Position numbers and translations under genes: made by a program
The notes under the pieces: generated by a model
Databases searched by the model: none
What the model was told of the DNA's origin: nothing
What the model saw: only the letters and a program-made list of their open reading frames with translations
Shown: piece after piece, positions 14,179-15,380 of the stretch
Numbering within the stretch: the first letter of the stretch is position 1
Layout of the letters: every line of letters begins with the position of its first letter
Assembly (NCBI GenBank): GCA_002118135.1
Contig: BDIU01000575.1
Span: 270 to 15,649 of the forward strand
Length of the DNA: 15,380 nt
Reading direction: 5' to 3'
DNA from: Trebouxia sp. TZW2008
Taxonomy: Eukaryota; Chlorophyta; Trebouxiophyceae; Trebouxiales; Trebouxiaceae

Positions 14179-14276
14179 GCTATGCCAGCGCAGACGATCC
14201 TGTTCTCTACAAGAAAAACACGCAACTGCTATGTGGTGATGCCAAACAGACGTGTGGTCAAGACCAAAGTCAGTGA
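14179..14276 (+). pseudogene. C-terminal exon resembling NAD(P) transhydrogenase beta
   Basis: After a GGTGCAG acceptor, in phase 1, the frame reads [20 protein letters not shown] and [11 protein letters not shown] then TGA 14274-14276. This matches the conserved end of the NADP-binding domain III (GYAg..NPLfykeNT.mLfGDAK) and stops where that family normally stops. Proton-translocating transhydrogenase exchanges hydride between NADH and NADP+. The upstream domain III landmarks (GAND, PVLEV, KRS) were not found nearby, so this is probably a detached relic or the last exon of a gene with very long or missing introns. Confidence 0.6.
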
Positions 14277-14645
14277 GGCTTTCAACATTTCTTTGATCTT
14301 CATGTAGCTATCAGACGACATATGTGCACAAAGATGTCATAGATCATCACAGCGCCTTGCAGCACATGCATGCTATATGGAACATTCGAGTGCTTTGGGA
14401 AGTGGATGGTGTCGTGCATGTCTGTTCCAAGTGGGCTGCCTGCAAGGTGGCAGCTCCTGTACTTGCATGTTAGCTTTGCTTCCTCTTCTCAGCCACATGA
14501 CTTCGTAAAGCTTCTACAAGAAAGCGGTCAGCCGAGTCTTTCACATCTTGACACTGAAGGTGGCAGAGCGCAGCCTTGTCGCTACTGCCGGTCTCTGCAG
14601 CAAAACTGCGGCAGCTTTGCATCGTCAATTTGCCTGATTGTTACG
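14277..14645. other. 5' flank of the dehydrogenase gene
   Basis: The frame containing the dehydrogenase start is open upstream to an ATG at 14370, but that part shows no family similarity. I read it as promoter and 5' UTR. Confidence 0.45.
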
Positions 14646-15380
14646 ATGGCGCCGTCGGAGGTTTGGGTCATATCGGGAGCGTCTCGAGGCATCGGCACGG
14701 AGCTCGCTGTGCAAGTAGGTTTGTCCTGTTCACGCCTATGCGCTGATCACGTCTTCAATAAGTCTCCCAGACATTTTCAGCAGCTGTGCAGTTAATACAA
14801 CAAACGGACAGCGTTGTTATCGCGACCGGCCGGTCTTTCAGTAAAGCAAAGAGCTTGGAAGAGCTGCAGTCGAAACACCCCCAGCGTCTGCACCTCATCA
14901 CCATGGATGTCGTAGATGCGAGCAGCATCCAGGCAAGTGCTGCAATGTCCTCGCTAGGCTAAGCTAGGCGGTCGAGTTCGACACTGTGTCAACATGCGTG
15001 GACGCCATCTGCAGTCAGCATTCGAGTCATCAGCCCTGCTATGTACTTATAACTAGCTGCATGCGTATATAATATTTCAAAGCTTGGGCTTGAGACCGTC
15101 TGCTTTTAGCATGTCCATTCATCCCACAGTCTTAGGTACCTGGCTTGTATGCAGGCGGCCAAGGATCAAGTGACAAAGATTGTTGGAAAGAGCGGGGTGG
15201 ACTATCTAATCAACAATGCCGGCACTGCTGGGGCTGCCAATTATAACACTCACCAAGAGTAAGCCTCAGCTCTAGGCAATCAACATCCTGATAGCATGGT
15301 GTAACATCAGCTTTCAGCACGTCTGTGGCAATAGGCGGGGATGACTTGTGGTTAGGGGTAAACTTATAGAGTGATTGGCC
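14646..15380 (+). CDS. Short-chain dehydrogenase/reductase, 5' part (three exons)
   Basis: An NAD(P)-dependent oxidoreductase of the classical SDR (Rossmann) superfamily; the substrate cannot be told. Exons 14646-14714, 14792-14932 and 15155-15258 join in phase. Residues 8-17 read VISGASRGIG, the glycine-rich cofactor loop. Residues 24-70 hold DSVVIATGRSFSKAKSLEEL and the MDVVDASSIQ strand end, where the Asp lies near the adenine. Residues 86-93 read DYLINNAG, the structural NNAG motif. The ATG at 14646 is chosen because it starts four residues before the first beta strand, as usual. The second intron begins with GC (AG|GCAAGT). The third intron opens with GTAAGC. The catalytic Tyr-x-x-x-Lys and the rest of the roughly 250 residues lie past the right edge. 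Confidence 0.87.

Overview
The window reads as nuclear DNA of a eukaryote, most likely a green microalga. The genes are split by many spliceosomal introns (GT-AG, one GC-AG) with pyrimidine-rich 3' ends. One product begins with what looks like an organelle transit peptide, and the families found are typical of algal nuclear genomes: UDP-GlcNAc pyrophosphorylase, a rhomboid protease, a zinc-ribbon/treble-clef repeat protein and a short-chain dehydrogenase. The lineage is inference. No tRNA, rRNA, CRISPR array or complete transposon was seen. I assembled all gene models by eye from splice sites, reading phase and family motifs.

Layout. (1) Positions 5311 down to 1, minus strand: the N-terminal half of a UDP-N-acetylglucosamine pyrophosphorylase gene (UAP1/GlcNAc1pUT), running off the left edge. 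Six exons join in phase. Its introns hold partial, decayed copies of the neighbouring exons, a CAG microsatellite and a 900-bp minisatellite of 15-bp units. (2) Positions 5312-5713: a compact divergent intergenic region. (3) Positions 5714-10622, plus strand: a seven-exon gene for a 319-residue rhomboid intramembrane serine protease with the GASG serine motif and the membrane histidine. Its introns are also full of exon copies. (4) Positions 10623-11947: 3' flank, a 44-bp tandem repeat and an orphan zinc-ribbon fragment. (5) Positions 11948-13081: a zinc-ribbon (treble-clef, DUF4379-like) repeat gene with two frameshifts and a decayed last repeat. (6) Positions 14179-14276: an orphan exon resembling the C-terminus of NAD(P) transhydrogenase beta. 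(7) Position 14646 to the right edge: the first three exons of a short-chain dehydrogenase/reductase.

The most striking feature is the repeated tandem duplication of single exons in both large genes. Copies upstream of an intact exon usually keep the acceptor and the exon's 5' half. Copies downstream usually keep the 3' half and the donor. One intact exon is left in each set. Local tandem duplications with one breakpoint inside the exon would give this layout. Most copies look dead, but two in the rhomboid gene remain open and in phase and could be alternative exons. The genes look like unrelated neighbours, and I see no pathway linking them.
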